Below are positions 1 through 10,352 of a stretch of DNA of 64,000 nucleotides, piece by piece (within the stretch, counting starts at the first letter, position 1; the number at the start of each line of letters is the position of its first letter). The stretch comes from Hexactinellida sp. DTS-2022 (lineage: Eukaryota; Porifera; Hexactinellida): assembly GCA_028753945.1 (NCBI GenBank), contig JAPNXP010000010.1, positions 375,042 through 439,041 of the forward strand, in the 5' to 3' direction. A program made the position numbers and the translations under genes. The notes beneath the pieces are model-generated. The model was given only the letters and a program-made list of their open reading frames with translations, did no database searches and was not told the DNA's origin.

Positions 1-3000
1 CCCAAACCCCAAACTGCTGCTCTTGATTGACAAACTATCGCCTGTTGAGGGAACAGAGAGAGAACAAGTTAGTCTGGACCGGCGTTTGCTCGGCGTGGTT
101 TGTATATTCTTACGGTTAAGAACACGTAATAGACTTAGTAGGAAACTTTCAATTTCACCGCTGACGTGTATTTTGAACAGCTGTTTATTCGCTTGTGGGA
201 TTGAAGATAGGATCACCATGCATGATTGTGAGAGAATTAGAGATAGGGTAATCTCTATAAAGTTCCTAACCCAGCTGAATGAAGAAATTTGATTTCGCTT
301 CTTCACGAATTCATTTGTAGTCGTTGAGTTTTGGTTCGGACTTTTTGCCGGTATTTTATTTAGCAGATCTAAAGAGACGGTTAGACAGGAACACAAAGCA
401 GACACTGGTTGTATAAGCCGGTTGTAAGCGTGCTGTGGTTGTTGGAAGTTGTATATGAAACAGTAGACCATATAATCTGAAGTGGGGTAGGACAGAATCT
501 GCTCTACTGAAGGAGTTAATATATGCAGTGAGGTAAGGGAAACTCGTAGTGTCTTTATAAGCCAAAGCTTAGCTTTATCTACCAGTGTGTTTCTATCAGA
601 AAATACATCCGAAATCTCTTCACTGATAAGTTTAGCTTTTGATTCCGATTGTAACGCATTTTCAGTGTTGATGCAGATTTGTGTTAGCTTTTCTGAGTGC
701 AATAGGAGCTCTATACAAACCTCAATAATGCGAATTAGCGAGAGAGCTAACTGGTCAAACGGTACATTTATTTGGTAATTCTGTACCTTCGATAAATGCA
801 GTAATAGCATAGCTAAATGGTAGTTTTCCTTTAATACCAAGAGGTTATTGCATTGTGATATATTCGTGTTTATTTCGTTGATGAACCTTACTCCATCGAG
901 ATAGAATTTAGCTTCATTCAAGAAATTGTGTTTTCCAGAAATGAGACAAGTTGAGAGGAGATCTAGCAAGGTACACCAAATCTCGTGGTATGTCTGCTTA
1001 ACTTTCATTTCCTCAGTGGAACAACTGTATAGGAGGTCGGATACCACTTGGAAGTAAAGCGACAGGTCTTGCGATTTTGCGAAAACTTCATATTTAGAGA
1101 AAGATATAAGAAGAAGTAAGTAGGAGTTTGTTAGATTTAGTTTATTTTGGATGGCAGAGCGCTTTAAACATTCTATAATAAGGAAATACAACGGCGTGGT
1201 TTCCACAGAATCGAATAGAATTGAGTTAGAATCTTGATGCATTATCTCGGAGAGATTTAGGATAACCAACTCATGCAGTGAATCCTCAATACTCGAATAG
1301 TTACGCATTATATCCGAGAAAACAGTAATAATGTTAGTGAACAAACAGCTCATAGGCAGAGAATGACTGTCTTTCGATTTCCTAGTCAAGTTGGTGTGTC
1401 TCGACAGGGCATACTGTAATAACAACAGTGATCCTGTTAGGTAGTACTTGAAAGGCAAACTTGTTACATTCCCAACAGAGACAAGCCAAGTTGACACGGA
1501 CACATACGAATTGAAAAGTTCATAAAAACCATCAATACAGTCAGCCCAGTTTTTAAGCAAACTAACCATAACAAGCATTAATTCTGAGAACAAATTCTCT
1601 ACCTGGTAGAGATGGTGATTCTTAACCATTAGGTCCAACTGATCGAAACTAATTTCTATAACAAATCTCTTTCTCTTCTTCATAAAATATGAGTCTATAA
1701 AATCTATCTTATGAGCTTTAACTGCTAGAATACTAACGAACTGTCTTAGAGCCACTGCGAATCGAACTTGCATCAGAGAATAATTTGGAGTTTGTTCTTG
1801 TTGTGAAGTGAAGGCGAGGTTGAAATAATTTTCCATAAAAGTATCGTTTAAAAAGCATTTAATAGATGCTTGAAAGTTTGGGTCGATTTTCTCGATAAAC
1901 AATGAATTATAGAACTCTATCATCATTACAGTTGCGATGCCCTGTGAAAGCTCTAATATATGTTCTGTATATTCCATATTCTTTCTATAGAACAGTGGCA
2001 TTATTTCCTTCATATATTTCCATAGATTGGAGAGCGTATCATCTTGTATACAGTCTCGACGCGTTACCCATATAACAGTCAATAGAGACATACAGGCTGC
2101 AAGGATTCCTGCGTGTATTCTATCTTTGCCATACGTATCTAACAATTCTACTACGATTGAAACAATGTTCTGATCATCTTTACTGAAAATGAATTCCGCA
2201 AAAGATGGTTGGTATTTCAACACTTGTTCTATGAAATGTAGAATCTCAATTTGAACCTGAGTACTGATCATGACTGGAGGACTTCTAAGTTTGTCAGTTA
2301 AGCTAGATTTAAGTGCGTTTGCTGTCGGCCCTAAACAAACCATTAGAGAGAAATCTGAATGTCGACATAGCTCTTTTAATAAGCTGAGGGTAGCAAGGGT
2401 TAATTCACTACAGTGAAGTGACATTGTAATGTCGCTCAAAACGTGAATTAGACTATTATCTGGACGTACAATGTAACTCTCCATTAATTTAAAGTATGAT
2501 TTATCGAATGTCTCCAATAATTTTGTTAGCAGTTTAAATAGCAATACAAGGAGCGAAGTGCAAGAGTTGCGAAGAAAATCTGATTGTTGGGATTCCATTA
2601 ACCGTTTTAGAATGTTAAAGTCAAATAACATTAGTTCTATGAGAGAGCTCTCTTGCTGAAGGAAAGTAGAAAACATTTTATTTAGAGTGAGAATATTTTC
2701 ATTTTCGCTTTTCTTCCAGTTCGGTAACTGGTCCAGGATGTCTAAAAGGAGGATTAGCACTTGTGTGTGTATCTTAAGCAGGTATTCATTGTCGCTAATT
2801 GAAATGTTGTGTCTTAAAAGCTGCTGCAAAAAGTGTATAAAAGAGAGAGAAAAGCTTTCTGAAGTGTACCTAGGTTCGCGAGTAAATATGTTCCCGTATA
2901 ATTCTAAGAGAGAGAGAATCGTGTTAAATAATTTGGTACTATCCCTGGTTATTGATGCTGGATTGTTAATAATCGCAACAGAAAGTTCTTCAAGTCTACC

Positions 3001-4803
3001 AAAGGTATTCGCTTCTGTCATTTCTTGAAGGAATGAATCTGGATCAGCTGTTGACAAGTAACAAATTAATCCAATCGAGTGTATAATCAAATCAGCTGTT
3101 TCCTCTAAACTAACGTTAATAGCTCGCGAGAGAATACCTGGGGAAATAGTACAGAACACATTCAGGTCACTCAACATAGTTTTATCGCATTTTAAAATGT
3201 TGTCAACCAACTTGAGAATCATACCAGCCTTCTCTATATCTTCGCTTACAACAGTTAACTCGTCAACAAACAACTCAAGTCTACCGAGAAACAATACCCA
3301 AGCACTGAATACGAACTCCCACTTTATATACGTATCTCCTGACCACTCTACTATGCGACCGTAAGTCTCCCCTGGAATGCAGAGTAAGCAACTGCGGCTT
3401 TTTATAATCTCAGTCGTGTCGGTTAGAAACCGATCTGTCTCTTCGGAATTTGATATATCCCCTGCCAGACGAGTGTTGAAATAATCCAGATTTCCTAGCA
3501 TAGAATACATTTTCTTAGCAGACAGAGTAGATACAAGTGTACATAGAAATTCCATCATTGGTTTGAAGAACACCGGAAATGAATCGAAACAATACGTGAG
3601 AATAGTACTCTTCATTATAGCGAGATTATTAGCATCAATAGTTAGTTCACAGCTCATAAGTCCATTCGTAGCTAAACTGAATAGTGTGTTGGTTTGCCCA
3701 ATCGGTTCGATTTCGAAATTATCCAATAACTTGAATAGAACATCAGTAACTATTATACCAACGATATTCCTCAAATATCCACACCTCTGAAAAAGTCTGA
3801 ATTTAATCAAATCTTCAAGCGATGCCAGCGCGCCTCCTAAAATAGCTTCCGCGCCTAAATTCCTAACATTTCTTTCTCCAACAAGCAGCACTCCTTTCAA
3901 CAGCATTGTGACTGTTAGGACAAAAGGAGCAGAAGTAGCATCATTGGGGACAATTAGCTTGAATAAGTCTCTACAAACTTTCTCATTAATGCCTCCCTTT
4001 TCAGCGAGAATACAAACAGACTTCAAGCCGAGTAGAATCGAGAAATAGAGAATGCTTTTCACTGTGAATGCAGTGTTTTGATAACTGTGTAGTTGAGAAC
4101 AGGATGGATGGAGAAATGAATTTTTCAACAAAAATGTTATTATTTCTTTTAGAATTCCTTCCACTGCTTTATCAGGGAACCTGTGAATGAATAGGATTAT
4201 AACCGCTAGCCATTCAATATGTTGTCTGTAGTATACTGTAATGCAGTTAGATTCTTGCTCTGTAGAAAGGTATGGCATATATTTTAGAATTTCCAAACTG
4301 GTGTATTTCTTCCATAGGAATGGCAGAATATCAGGAATCTTATCGCTATTCAGATAAACGAGTATACACGAATTCAACGAGTGTTTCTTGTCGAGAGCTA
4401 GCAAGACCAGTTTCTTAATTGATTTTATTTTATAAAGCTTTTCATGCAAATAGTAAGTGAAGAAACTTGAAATTAATTCGCTCGGGAATTTACTCGCTGG
4501 GCCTAGCGGAATATTTTCTCCAACTCTCATATCTACGAAATAGCTAGTGAGCATAATGTACACTCCTAGCTGGTCCGCGATATCCAGTTGGTTTGCCAGG
4601 TGTTGGTAAGGAGATTTGTGTGCCAAATCCGTCCACACTTTCTTCATAATCTTAAACTGATCTGGGTACAGAGCGTCTTTCCATAGCAACGCGTGGAATG
4701 CAGACAGCTCGCTGACTAACAGCTGTTCCGGCAGAGACTCCGAGAGGAGCAGGTGGAGTCTCACGAAGCTGGAGCTCGAGTGGGCCGGCGGTCCTGACGT
4801 CAT
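1..4803 (-). CDS. NUP188: Nucleoporin NUP188, 3' end beyond window
   Basis: NUP188 is a scaffold nucleoporin of the inner ring of the nuclear pore. One frame stays open from an ATG at 4803 to base 1 in the stretches I read (1601 codons, no intron seen). Alpha-helical, Leu-rich solenoid sequence dominates. The decisive region is at about 3540-3290. It has the helix ending SAKKMYSMLGNLDYFN, then IPGETYGRIVEW and IKWEFVFSAWVLF. These match the vertebrate NUP188 segment leading into its SH3-like domain (IPQGTVGQV... WEYSYSSWTLF). The sequence near base 1 is Ser/Arg-rich and resembles the extreme C-terminus of human NUP188 (1749 aa), so probably only a few dozen residues are missing. The ATG has a purine at -3. 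A single-exon gene of this size is unusual for an animal. Assignment is from remembered family sequence. Confidence 0.85.
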   Translation of the reverse strand, partial: MTSGPPAHSSSSFVRLHLLLSESLPEQLLVSELSAFHALLWKDALYPDQFKIMKKVWTDLAHKSPYQHLANQLDIADQLGVYIMLTSYFVDMRVGENIPLGPASKFPSELISSFFTYYLHEKLYKIKSIKKLVLLALDKKHSLNSCILVYLNSDKIPDILPFLWKKYTSLEILKYMPYLSTEQESNCITVYYRQHIEWLAVIILFIHRFPDKAVEGILKEIITFLLKNSFLHPSCSQLHSYQNTAFTVKSILYFSILLGLKSVCILAEKGGINEKVCRDLFKLIVPNDATSAPFVLTVTMLLKGVLLVGERNVRNLGAEAILGGALASLEDLIKFRLFQRCGYLRNIVGIIVTDVLFKLLDNFEIEPIGQTNTLFSLATNGLMSCELTIDANNLAIMKSTILTYCFDSFPVFFKPMMEFLCTLVSTLSAKKMYSMLGNLDYFNTRLAGDISNSEETDRFLTDTTEIIKSRSCLLCIPGETYGRIVEWSGDTYIKWEFVFSAWVLFLGRLELFVDELTVVSEDIEKAGMILKLVDNILKCDKTMLSDLNVFCTISPGILSRAINVSLEETADLIIHSIGLICYLSTADPDSFLQEMTEANTFGRLEELSVAIINNPASITRDSTKLFNTILSLLELYGNIFTREPRYTSESFSLSFIHFLQQLLRHNISISDNEYLLKIHTQVLILLLDILDQLPNWKKSENENILTLNKMFSTFLQQESSLIELMLFDFNILKRLMESQQSDFLRNSCTSLLVLLFKLLTKLLETFDKSYFKLMESYIVRPDNSLIHVLSDITMSLHCSELTLATLSLLKELCRHSDFSLMVCLGPTANALKSSLTDKLRSPPVMISTQVQIEILHFIEQVLKYQPSFAEFIFSKDDQNIVSIVVELLDTYGKDRIHAGILAACMSLLTVIWVTRRDCIQDDTLSNLWKYMKEIMPLFYRKNMEYTEHILELSQGIATVMMIEFYNSLFIEKIDPNFQASIKCFLNDTFMENYFNLAFTSQQEQTPNYSLMQVRFAVALRQFVSILAVKAHKIDFIDSYFMKKRKRFVIEISFDQLDLMVKNHHLYQVENLFSELMLVMVSLLKNWADCIDGFYELFNSYVSVSTWLVSVGNVTSLPFKYYLTGSLLLLQYALSRHTNLTRKSKDSHSLPMSCLFTNIITVFSDIMRNYSSIEDSLHELVILNLSEIMHQDSNSILFDSVETTPLYFLIIECLKRSAIQNKLNLTNSYLLLLISFSKYEVFAKSQDLSLYFQVVSDLLYSCSTEEMKVKQTYHEIWCTLLDLLSTCLISGKHNFLNEAKFYLDGVRFINEINTNISQCNNLLVLKENYHLAMLLLHLSKVQNYQINVPFDQLALSLIRIIEVCIELLLHSEKLTQICINTENALQSESKAKLISEEISDVFSDRNTLVDKAKLWLIKTLRVSLTSLHILTPSVEQILSYPTSDYMVYCFIYNFQQPQHAYNRLIQPVSALCSCLTVSLDLLNKIPAKSPNQNSTTTNEFVKKRNQISSFSWVRNFIEITLSLILSQSCMVILSSIPQANKQLFKIHVSGEIESFLLSLLRVLNRKNIQTTPSKRRSRLTCSLSVPSTGDSLSIKSSSLGFG

Positions 4804-4853
4804 CTCAGCTAATATAACTGTATGCAGTAACCTACCTGCTTATTATAGGGATA

Positions 4854-5010
4854 CAGTAGAACCTGCTTAAGCCGACCCTCTATAATCCGGGATTCAGCAG
4901 AACCGATAATGAGCGTCGGACTATACATTAGAGCCTGCATAATCCGACAATTTGGTAATCCGATATTTTTTTCCTGTCCCAACGGGTGTCGGATTAGACA
5001 GGTTCTACTG
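4854..5010. mobile_element. TA-flanked pogo/Tigger-like MITE, 157 bp
   Basis: The left end reads CAGTAGAACCTGCTTAAGCC and the right end GGATTAGACAGGTTCTACTG, an imperfect terminal inverted repeat. TA flanks both sides as expected for a Tc1/mariner/pogo target duplication. The interior is non-coding, so it would depend on a transposase elsewhere. Confidence 0.75.
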
Positions 5011-5215
5011 TAGTAACTCCGGTAATTGGGACAAATTAACTGAAAACAAGTGTAATCTTCGGGAATCTACCAATGGTCTACTAATACCTAATTTAGAATT
5101 TTTAAACATAGAAAACTATGTTTAAAATTAACATTCTAATACTATTTAAAATAGAATTATATAACTTATAGCCTTCAAAATCCTGAATTGAATTAAATAA
5201 TTGAGCATCCTTATA

Positions 5216-5372
5216 TGTAGACCGTCTAGAAATAGACGGTCTATAAAAGCCCATACAAATAAGCCAAAAATTTGTAGACCGTCTATAAATTTTGTAGACC
5301 ACTTGCCCTGCTTTTTATGGGTAATAATAATGCATAGGGAATAAAACCTGGTCTATTTCTAGACGGTCTACA
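5216..5372. mobile_element. Short element with perfect 22-bp TIRs (TGTAGACCGTCTA)
   Basis: The left terminus TGTAGACCGTCTAGAAATAG and the right terminus CTATTTCTAGACGGTCTACA are exact inverted repeats. TATA occurs on both flanks and may be the target duplication. Inside is a second copy of the motif (GTAGACCGTCTATAAATTTT). A degraded relative lies at about 17256-17396. Superfamily not identified. Confidence 0.65.
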
Positions 5373-5393
5373 TATAAGATATCTCTAAATAAT

Positions 5394-5566
5394 TTAAGAC
5401 TCAAAGCAAATCCAATTATATAATGATTCAATACAAAACTGAAAACAAAGCACATGTAATACATTCAGAAAATAATACAGCTGTTAATACGTAGCAATTA
5501 TGTTGCTATTACATAGTTATTATGCTTTTATTAATACATCGTTATTATGCGCTAATACATAGTTAT
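5394..5566. repeat. Direct repeat copy 1, about 173 bp
   Basis: Nearly identical to 6766-6937 in the same orientation, with only a few differences (a one-base indel near AATGATTC/AATGTTC, TTAATACGTAG versus TCAATACATAG). It begins TTAAGACTCAAAGCAAATCC and ends in GCTAATACATAGTTAT. No TG...CA ends or target duplication were seen, so an LTR identity is not established. Confidence 0.8.
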
Positions 5567-6765
5567 AAAATAACTATTTATTGTATTTACAACGATTCAA
5601 TATTCAGACATATGATAGTCTGACAAAATTTTTGCACAACTCAACAAAAATTTTTAGATAAAAGTGGAAATTGCAAAAGTTATAGCCCTTCGGCGGTCTT
5701 CAGGGTACGGATTCTTAACTAATTTGTAACTTAGAGAGGAAAAGAGATAAATTCAAGTAAGACTAGCGAAAAATGATCAGAACACATGGTTTCCCATATG
5801 TGAATAATACATTTTGTGAGCCTAGGACGCACCGTTTTCGAGATTGCCCTATATGGTAGTGTGAATGTGACCAATTTTGATGACACATGAAAATTTGTAT
5901 CTCCTAAACGGGAGACTCTAGAGCTAAGCTCTAAATTCCTAATCACATTGATATATCATTTCTAAATCATTGCAAAGTCAAAAATCACTCAAAACCAAAT
6001 GGTTACCTTGCTAATAATCTCGAATGCCCATATAAGGAGTGTCATGTAATCATCATAATTGAGAAAATCCAAATTGAAAAGCTAACTGGAGCTTAGTTCT
6101 AACTTTCAGACACTATTAGTGATTGAATTCCAGCAAGATGGCCGATTTTAATTCCTTCCCGAATCAATATTCTTCGCTGTAGACGTGTCGAAAATCCTCT
6201 CTGCCACTTGAAGACCACCGTAACTAATTATAGCATGCCACTATTTCAAAGCTTAGTTTTGGGGAACTTTTTGAAGTTTTATCGCTGAGATTTGGAATAT
6301 AGCACCATAATAAGTATACTTAGACCTGTTACAGTTCGGATTGTCCGATTTCGTACTTAATTAAAATCTAGACACCTTTGGGAGCAAGAATGTGGCTCAA
6401 ATGTGGGAAAACCGTCCGTTTTTTCTAAAATGGAGCAATCCCGACGAAAAATTTGACTTTTTAATATTAGGACTTTCCTAGCTAATCTCAAGGGGATGTA
6501 GTAGAATGGATTTGAGTGATTCAGATCCTTGTAATCTTTTTCAATTCTTCAGAACTAAGCTTTTGGTACTATATTATTCTCTATGGGAGCTTAAATATAG
6601 AATTTCAAAAAAAATCAGTACTTAGAAGCCTTATATTAGAGCGCTAGCAGTCTTAAAATAGCTTACATATATACCCGGTATAGAACTGAAAATATTAGCT
6701 TACTAGGATCAGCGTGTATGTGTTGTACATATATACTCACTCCATTCATTTAGGCTGAAATCGCG

Positions 6766-6937
6766 TTAAGACTCAAAGCAAATCCAATTATATAATGTTC
6801 AATACAAAACTGAAAACAAAGCACATGTAATACATTCAGAAAATAATACAGCTGTCAATACATAGCAATTATGTTGCTATTACATAGTTATTATGCTTTT
6901 ATTAATACATCGTTATTATGCGCTAATACATAGTTAT
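6766..6937. repeat. Direct repeat copy 2, about 172 bp
   Basis: Partner of 5394-5566. It lies about 20 bp beyond the stop codon of the NHL gene, so it probably forms part of that gene's 3' UTR. The unit spacing is 1372 bp. The sequence between the copies shows no NHL-gene remnant in any frame I inspected. Confidence 0.8.
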
Positions 6938-6959
6938 TAGTACTTATTACGCTGTAAAT

Positions 6960-8258
6960 TTAACAAATAGCTATATAAGAGTTACCTCTCTGAAAGCTTA
7001 CCACAATATTTCCATTTTTCATTGAGCCAACGCCGAATGGTTGGTCTAGCTTCCAAGCGTGGAAATAAATCGAATGAATAGTATTTCCTTCTGGAGACAT
7101 GACGGTGAGGCAATTCTTGCTGTTATCCGAGATTAGGAAATTATTTAGAGAATCAAAGTTGAAATCAAATACAAAAGAGGCAGATGATAAAATATCGTTT
7201 CTCAATATGGTATTGGTCAGCTGACCGGTTCTAGAGAACAGCTTAGCAGTGCCGGTTCTCTCCATAATATAAATAGTGTTATTTCTCACTCGCAAACAGA
7301 AGGCTTGTTTAATCTGTTTATGAGCCATAACTCTCTTGAAGTTTAGATCTAGGTCGAATACAGAGATACGATAGTTACCGGATTCAACCACAAATATTTC
7401 TCCATTATCTATATCCAGGCCAGTTGGCTGACTTAATTCGCCTGGATTAGAGCCTCTAGTTGTAAGGGATTTACCTTTAAAGTTTAAGCCATCATAAAGC
7501 CATTTCGTTAAGAAATTACCTGTAAAGTCTGAGATAAACAGGAAATTATCGCACATCACAATTCCCCATGGCTGTACAAGGGTACCCTTACCAAATACGG
7601 AAATATATTCACCGTCCGTGGTCCATACTTGAACTCTGCTATTCCCCATATCGGCAATAAATATTCTCTTGTGAGCATCATCGACAAGCACTCCTCTTGG
7701 GTTGTTGAAATCTCCTCTCAAAGAACCTGATTTCCCGAATAGTTTCAAAGGCGCATTAATATCTGTGTAGTCCCTACTTATGCCTGTATTTAGAGGTGTT
7801 GATATTTTCTCAGAATTGTTTGACACTCCCAACTGTCCCAGCTGTGATATCCTCCACTCTAAGTCATTTGATTCAAAGCGAAATGCCAAATCAGGAACAT
7901 TGATTTTAACATCTTTTTCAATTATTTTAATTGTCAACAGATCGATTCCGCTTAATAGCGAATTCTTAGCTATTTCACCTTTCGCAGAGTTCAATAACTG
8001 TTCCATTTCCAATTTGTCTAATTTCAATTCTTGTAAACGTATCAATTTTTTAGTATTCGCGTTTTGATATTCCTGTTCCGATTCTTCTAGCCATAGCAGG
8101 AGAGCGTCTCTCCTCTCGACAACCTTCTGAATAACAGATTCGAATTTCTCCTCGATTCTATTTCTAACTTTCATAAACACATTTTCTGTACCAGTTTCCG
8201 GTAGATTCTTATAGGAATGTTCCTCTATTAAACTCGCCATAAACTTAAAAAGATGCAC
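6960..8258 (-). CDS. Coiled-coil plus NHL-repeat beta-propeller protein
   Basis: Single-exon gene of 432 aa. Residues about 20-110 are charged and heptad-like (RNRIEEKFESVIQKV, KLIRLQELKLDKLEMEQLL), predicting a coiled coil. Residues about 170-430 form NHL repeats of the TRIM-NHL type, with motifs such as NNPRGVLVDD, IFIADMGNSRVQVW and LSQPTGLDID recurring at about 45-residue spacing. TRIM-NHL proteins are usually E3 ligases or RNA regulators, but no RING or B-box precedes the coiled coil here, so ligase activity is not supported. A second Met seven residues in (8237) is an equally possible start. Ligand and function are unknown. No signal peptide or membrane segment is visible. Confidence 0.7.
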   Translation of the reverse strand: MHLFKFMASLIEEHSYKNLPETGTENVFMKVRNRIEEKFESVIQKVVERRDALLLWLEESEQEYQNANTKKLIRLQELKLDKLEMEQLLNSAKGEIAKNSLLSGIDLLTIKIIEKDVKINVPDLAFRFESNDLEWRISQLGQLGVSNNSEKISTPLNTGISRDYTDINAPLKLFGKSGSLRGDFNNPRGVLVDDAHKRIFIADMGNSRVQVWTTDGEYISVFGKGTLVQPWGIVMCDNFLFISDFTGNFLTKWLYDGLNFKGKSLTTRGSNPGELSQPTGLDIDNGEIFVVESGNYRISVFDLDLNFKRVMAHKQIKQAFCLRVRNNTIYIMERTGTAKLFSRTGQLTNTILRNDILSSASFVFDFNFDSLNNFLISDNSKNCLTVMSPEGNTIHSIYFHAWKLDQPFGVGSMKNGNIVVSFQRGNSYIAIC

Positions 8259-8978
8259 AAACTAATAATGAAATACAGTATAACCTCAATTATCCGAACA
8301 CACGTGGCTAATCCCAATGATATTCTTTAAATTAGTTCAGTCATAAATTATCTGAACATTTTTTGACTGGTCCAAACCAGTGTATTATACAGACATTTGT
8401 AAATACGCTCCTAATCCTGATCTGATCCAATTTTCATACGCCTAAATCACAAATTAATGTTGCAGTATAGGAGAGGATTCCAAATTTTCTCGCTCCTAAA
8501 TTCAAATATTCTAAAATAATGCTCCAAAAAGGAGCGTCTCGCGCTCCTGGATAATTCCTTGGTCCCAACTAGTTCGGATAATATAATAGTTTGGCTGCAC
8601 TGTAATTCCAAATAAATTTAATCTAAAGCGTAGTATAAGTTATAATCATTAACATTATCAGTTACTTTTTAAAGTTTTTATATAATTTATTAATTTCAAC
8701 AGTAAATAAAACATCTAATACTATTTACAAGGGAATTATATAAAATAAAGATATCTAATAAAACCTATATATCTTATTATAAATAAATTTACAATAACTG
8801 TCTTAAAATACCTACAGTTTCAATTATAAGCTTCAAAATAAGTTAAAATTTGTTTTACTTAGAGAGCACAAAATAAATACAAAATCCATTGCAAACTCAA
8901 TTCCCATAACCGATTCATTAGAGCCTTTTAAAATTAATAATTACGTATAATTAACTATATTATAATAGAGCTGTAACA
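8259..8978. other. Intergenic gap with one MITE
   Basis: Holds the element at 8276-8602. The rest, about 8603-8978, is AT-rich sequence without recognisable coding potential. It must include the 3' UTR of the 7TM gene. Confidence 0.55.
8276..8602. mobile_element. TA-flanked composite MITE containing the GGAGCG motif
   Basis: The left end CAGTATAACCTCAATTATCC and right end GGCTGCACTG are flanked by TA. The interior carries an inverted block around AAAAAGGAGCGTCTCGCGCTCC. The same internal block recurs near 28285-28440 and 37990-38165, marking one repeat family present at least three times. Confidence 0.6.
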
Positions 8979-10103
8979 TCAGATTAGCCTTTCTGTAATT
9001 CCTGCGTTAATAAGAGCACGTCTCTTCTTCCTGGCTACCCTGTCTACAAGACAATACACCACGTATACAAGGTGTGGTAGGAGCAATAGACTGAAAGTAA
9101 CTAGGAGAAAAACAGGATTCAAATCCAATAGGTCATCAATAATCGGACTAGTGTAATTTTCGTACTGACTAGTGTACTTTTCGTACGGACTAAAATGCAT
9201 TTTACTGTCAAAAGAAAAGAAAATATTTAAAACGCAGGAAGGAGAATAAGAAAAACTATAGAAATAAAGGTCTACATGGAACATGAGACACGGTATCAGG
9301 AAAGCGAAACAAAATAGATAAGTAAACATTACATATTTTCGATGGTCACGCTGTTCTCTATTGAATCGAAGAGCACAGTCAGCAAACGTGTACATTTCAA
9401 GCAGACGACCTCTTAGAGTCAGTTTCAAACTTCTAACCAACTGAACATATACAACAAAATCGTACAGAAAGAAGATAACAAATAATACAGGCTCAAACAA
9501 GACAGTAAAACGACTAAAGCAAAACGCAATAAGTAGGAGACTCTGTACAATACCCAACGTGGCTAATTTAATAGTACCTTTCTTGTATAAGCAAATCCTA
9601 TACCGCATTTCTAGAAAGTATGTGTGGATCGAGAGCATGGAAAGGAGCAGCAGGAAAGAAATGCCCGCAATTGCTGGTATGAGGAAAATAGGTGGAAAAT
9701 GATATATTGCAATTATTCGAAAATCCACCATGCAAGATGTATTAGAATTAGATGCATTAGAATTCGAGTTAAGATCGACATATCTAGAAGCTACATTCCA
9801 TACAAGGTTTCTCGTTGCGGAAAGGTAGAAACATATCGGCGGAAGAATTGTTGTAAATATTTCTATCACCAAGATTGCAATCAAGAACCTATTTTTAATA
9901 ACATGCGTCCTTGCATTGTATACCGAGTATTGGGTTTCAGACATACTTTCATGTCGCTTCGTTCCACGAAGGATTTTATTCGATTTGATCAACTTTTTGG
10001 TCAAATAGATTAGCCATAGCAATAGGACAAATATGTATATGAAAACGAGTACAATACAGGCCTTGTAACATTCTCGCAATATATATCCACGGTCAATAAT
10101 CAT
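8979..10103 (-). CDS. Orphan seven-transmembrane protein
   Basis: Single-exon gene of 374 aa that I do not recognise. Seven hydrophobic segments lie at about residues 15-34, 74-95, 130-158, 182-203, 205-225, 258-282 and 330-355. Charge distribution puts the N-terminus outside: the TM1-2, TM3-4 and TM5-6 loops and the tail (ARKKRRA) are Lys/Arg-rich. The TM2-3 loop (NASNSNTSC) and TM6-7 loop (ENYTS) carry N-glycosylation sites. This is GPCR-like topology, but no DRY, NPxxY or other class signature was found. Short internal repeats (SNSN, YEKYTSQYENYTS) sit in the predicted extracellular loops. It could be a lineage-restricted receptor or a non-GPCR multipass protein. Confidence 0.65.
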   Translation of the reverse strand: MIIDRGYILRECYKACIVLVFIYIFVLLLWLIYLTKKLIKSNKILRGTKRHESMSETQYSVYNARTHVIKNRFLIAILVIEIFTTILPPICFYLSATRNLVWNVASRYVDLNSNSNASNSNTSCMVDFRIIAIYHFPPIFLIPAIAGISFLLLLSMLSIHTYFLEMRYRICLYKKGTIKLATLGIVQSLLLIAFCFSRFTVLFEPVLFVIFFLYDFVVYVQLVRSLKLTLRGRLLEMYTFADCALRFNREQRDHRKYVMFTYLFCFAFLIPCLMFHVDLYFYSFSYSPSCVLNIFFSFDSKMHFSPYEKYTSQYENYTSPIIDDLLDLNPVFLLVTFSLLLLPHLVYVVYCLVDRVARKKRRALINAGITERLI

Positions 10104-10352
10104 AATGAATAATTAAATAAGTATTTCACTGTAATTATCCATTATATAGCCTATAGATGCTAACATGCTACGTGAGAGCAATTTTCTAAGGGAAATTTCA
10201 GATTGTCTAATATATAATAAATCTAACTAGAATGATGTAATAACGTTTGGAAGGAAATTTAGAAACTCTTGTGCAATATTAACAGTATAAAATATAATTA
10301 CTAATATTACAAATTGCAGTTGATTATGATTACTAGAAAGTAGAAACACAAA

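Larger units (their letters stand above)
4804..6959. other. Repeat-rich gap between NUP188 and the NHL gene
   Basis: No convincing coding sequence was found; open frames are short and unlike any family. The gap holds a 157-bp TA-flanked MITE, a 157-bp element with 22-bp TIRs, and two copies of a 172-bp direct repeat enclosing about 1.2 kb of unidentified single-copy-looking sequence. Confidence 0.6.

Noticed and set aside
23-3790. Several plus-strand frames of 60-110 codons over the NUP188 locus
   Set aside because: They are antisense to a frame open for 1601 codons with clear NUP188 similarity.
5731-5946. 71-codon minus-strand frame between the 172-bp direct repeats
   Set aside because: It is not similar to the NHL gene or any family, and its size is within chance for this composition.
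5394-6937. LTR retrotransposon
   Set aside because: The direct repeats lack TG/CA ends, target duplication, primer-binding site and any gag or pol coding sequence.
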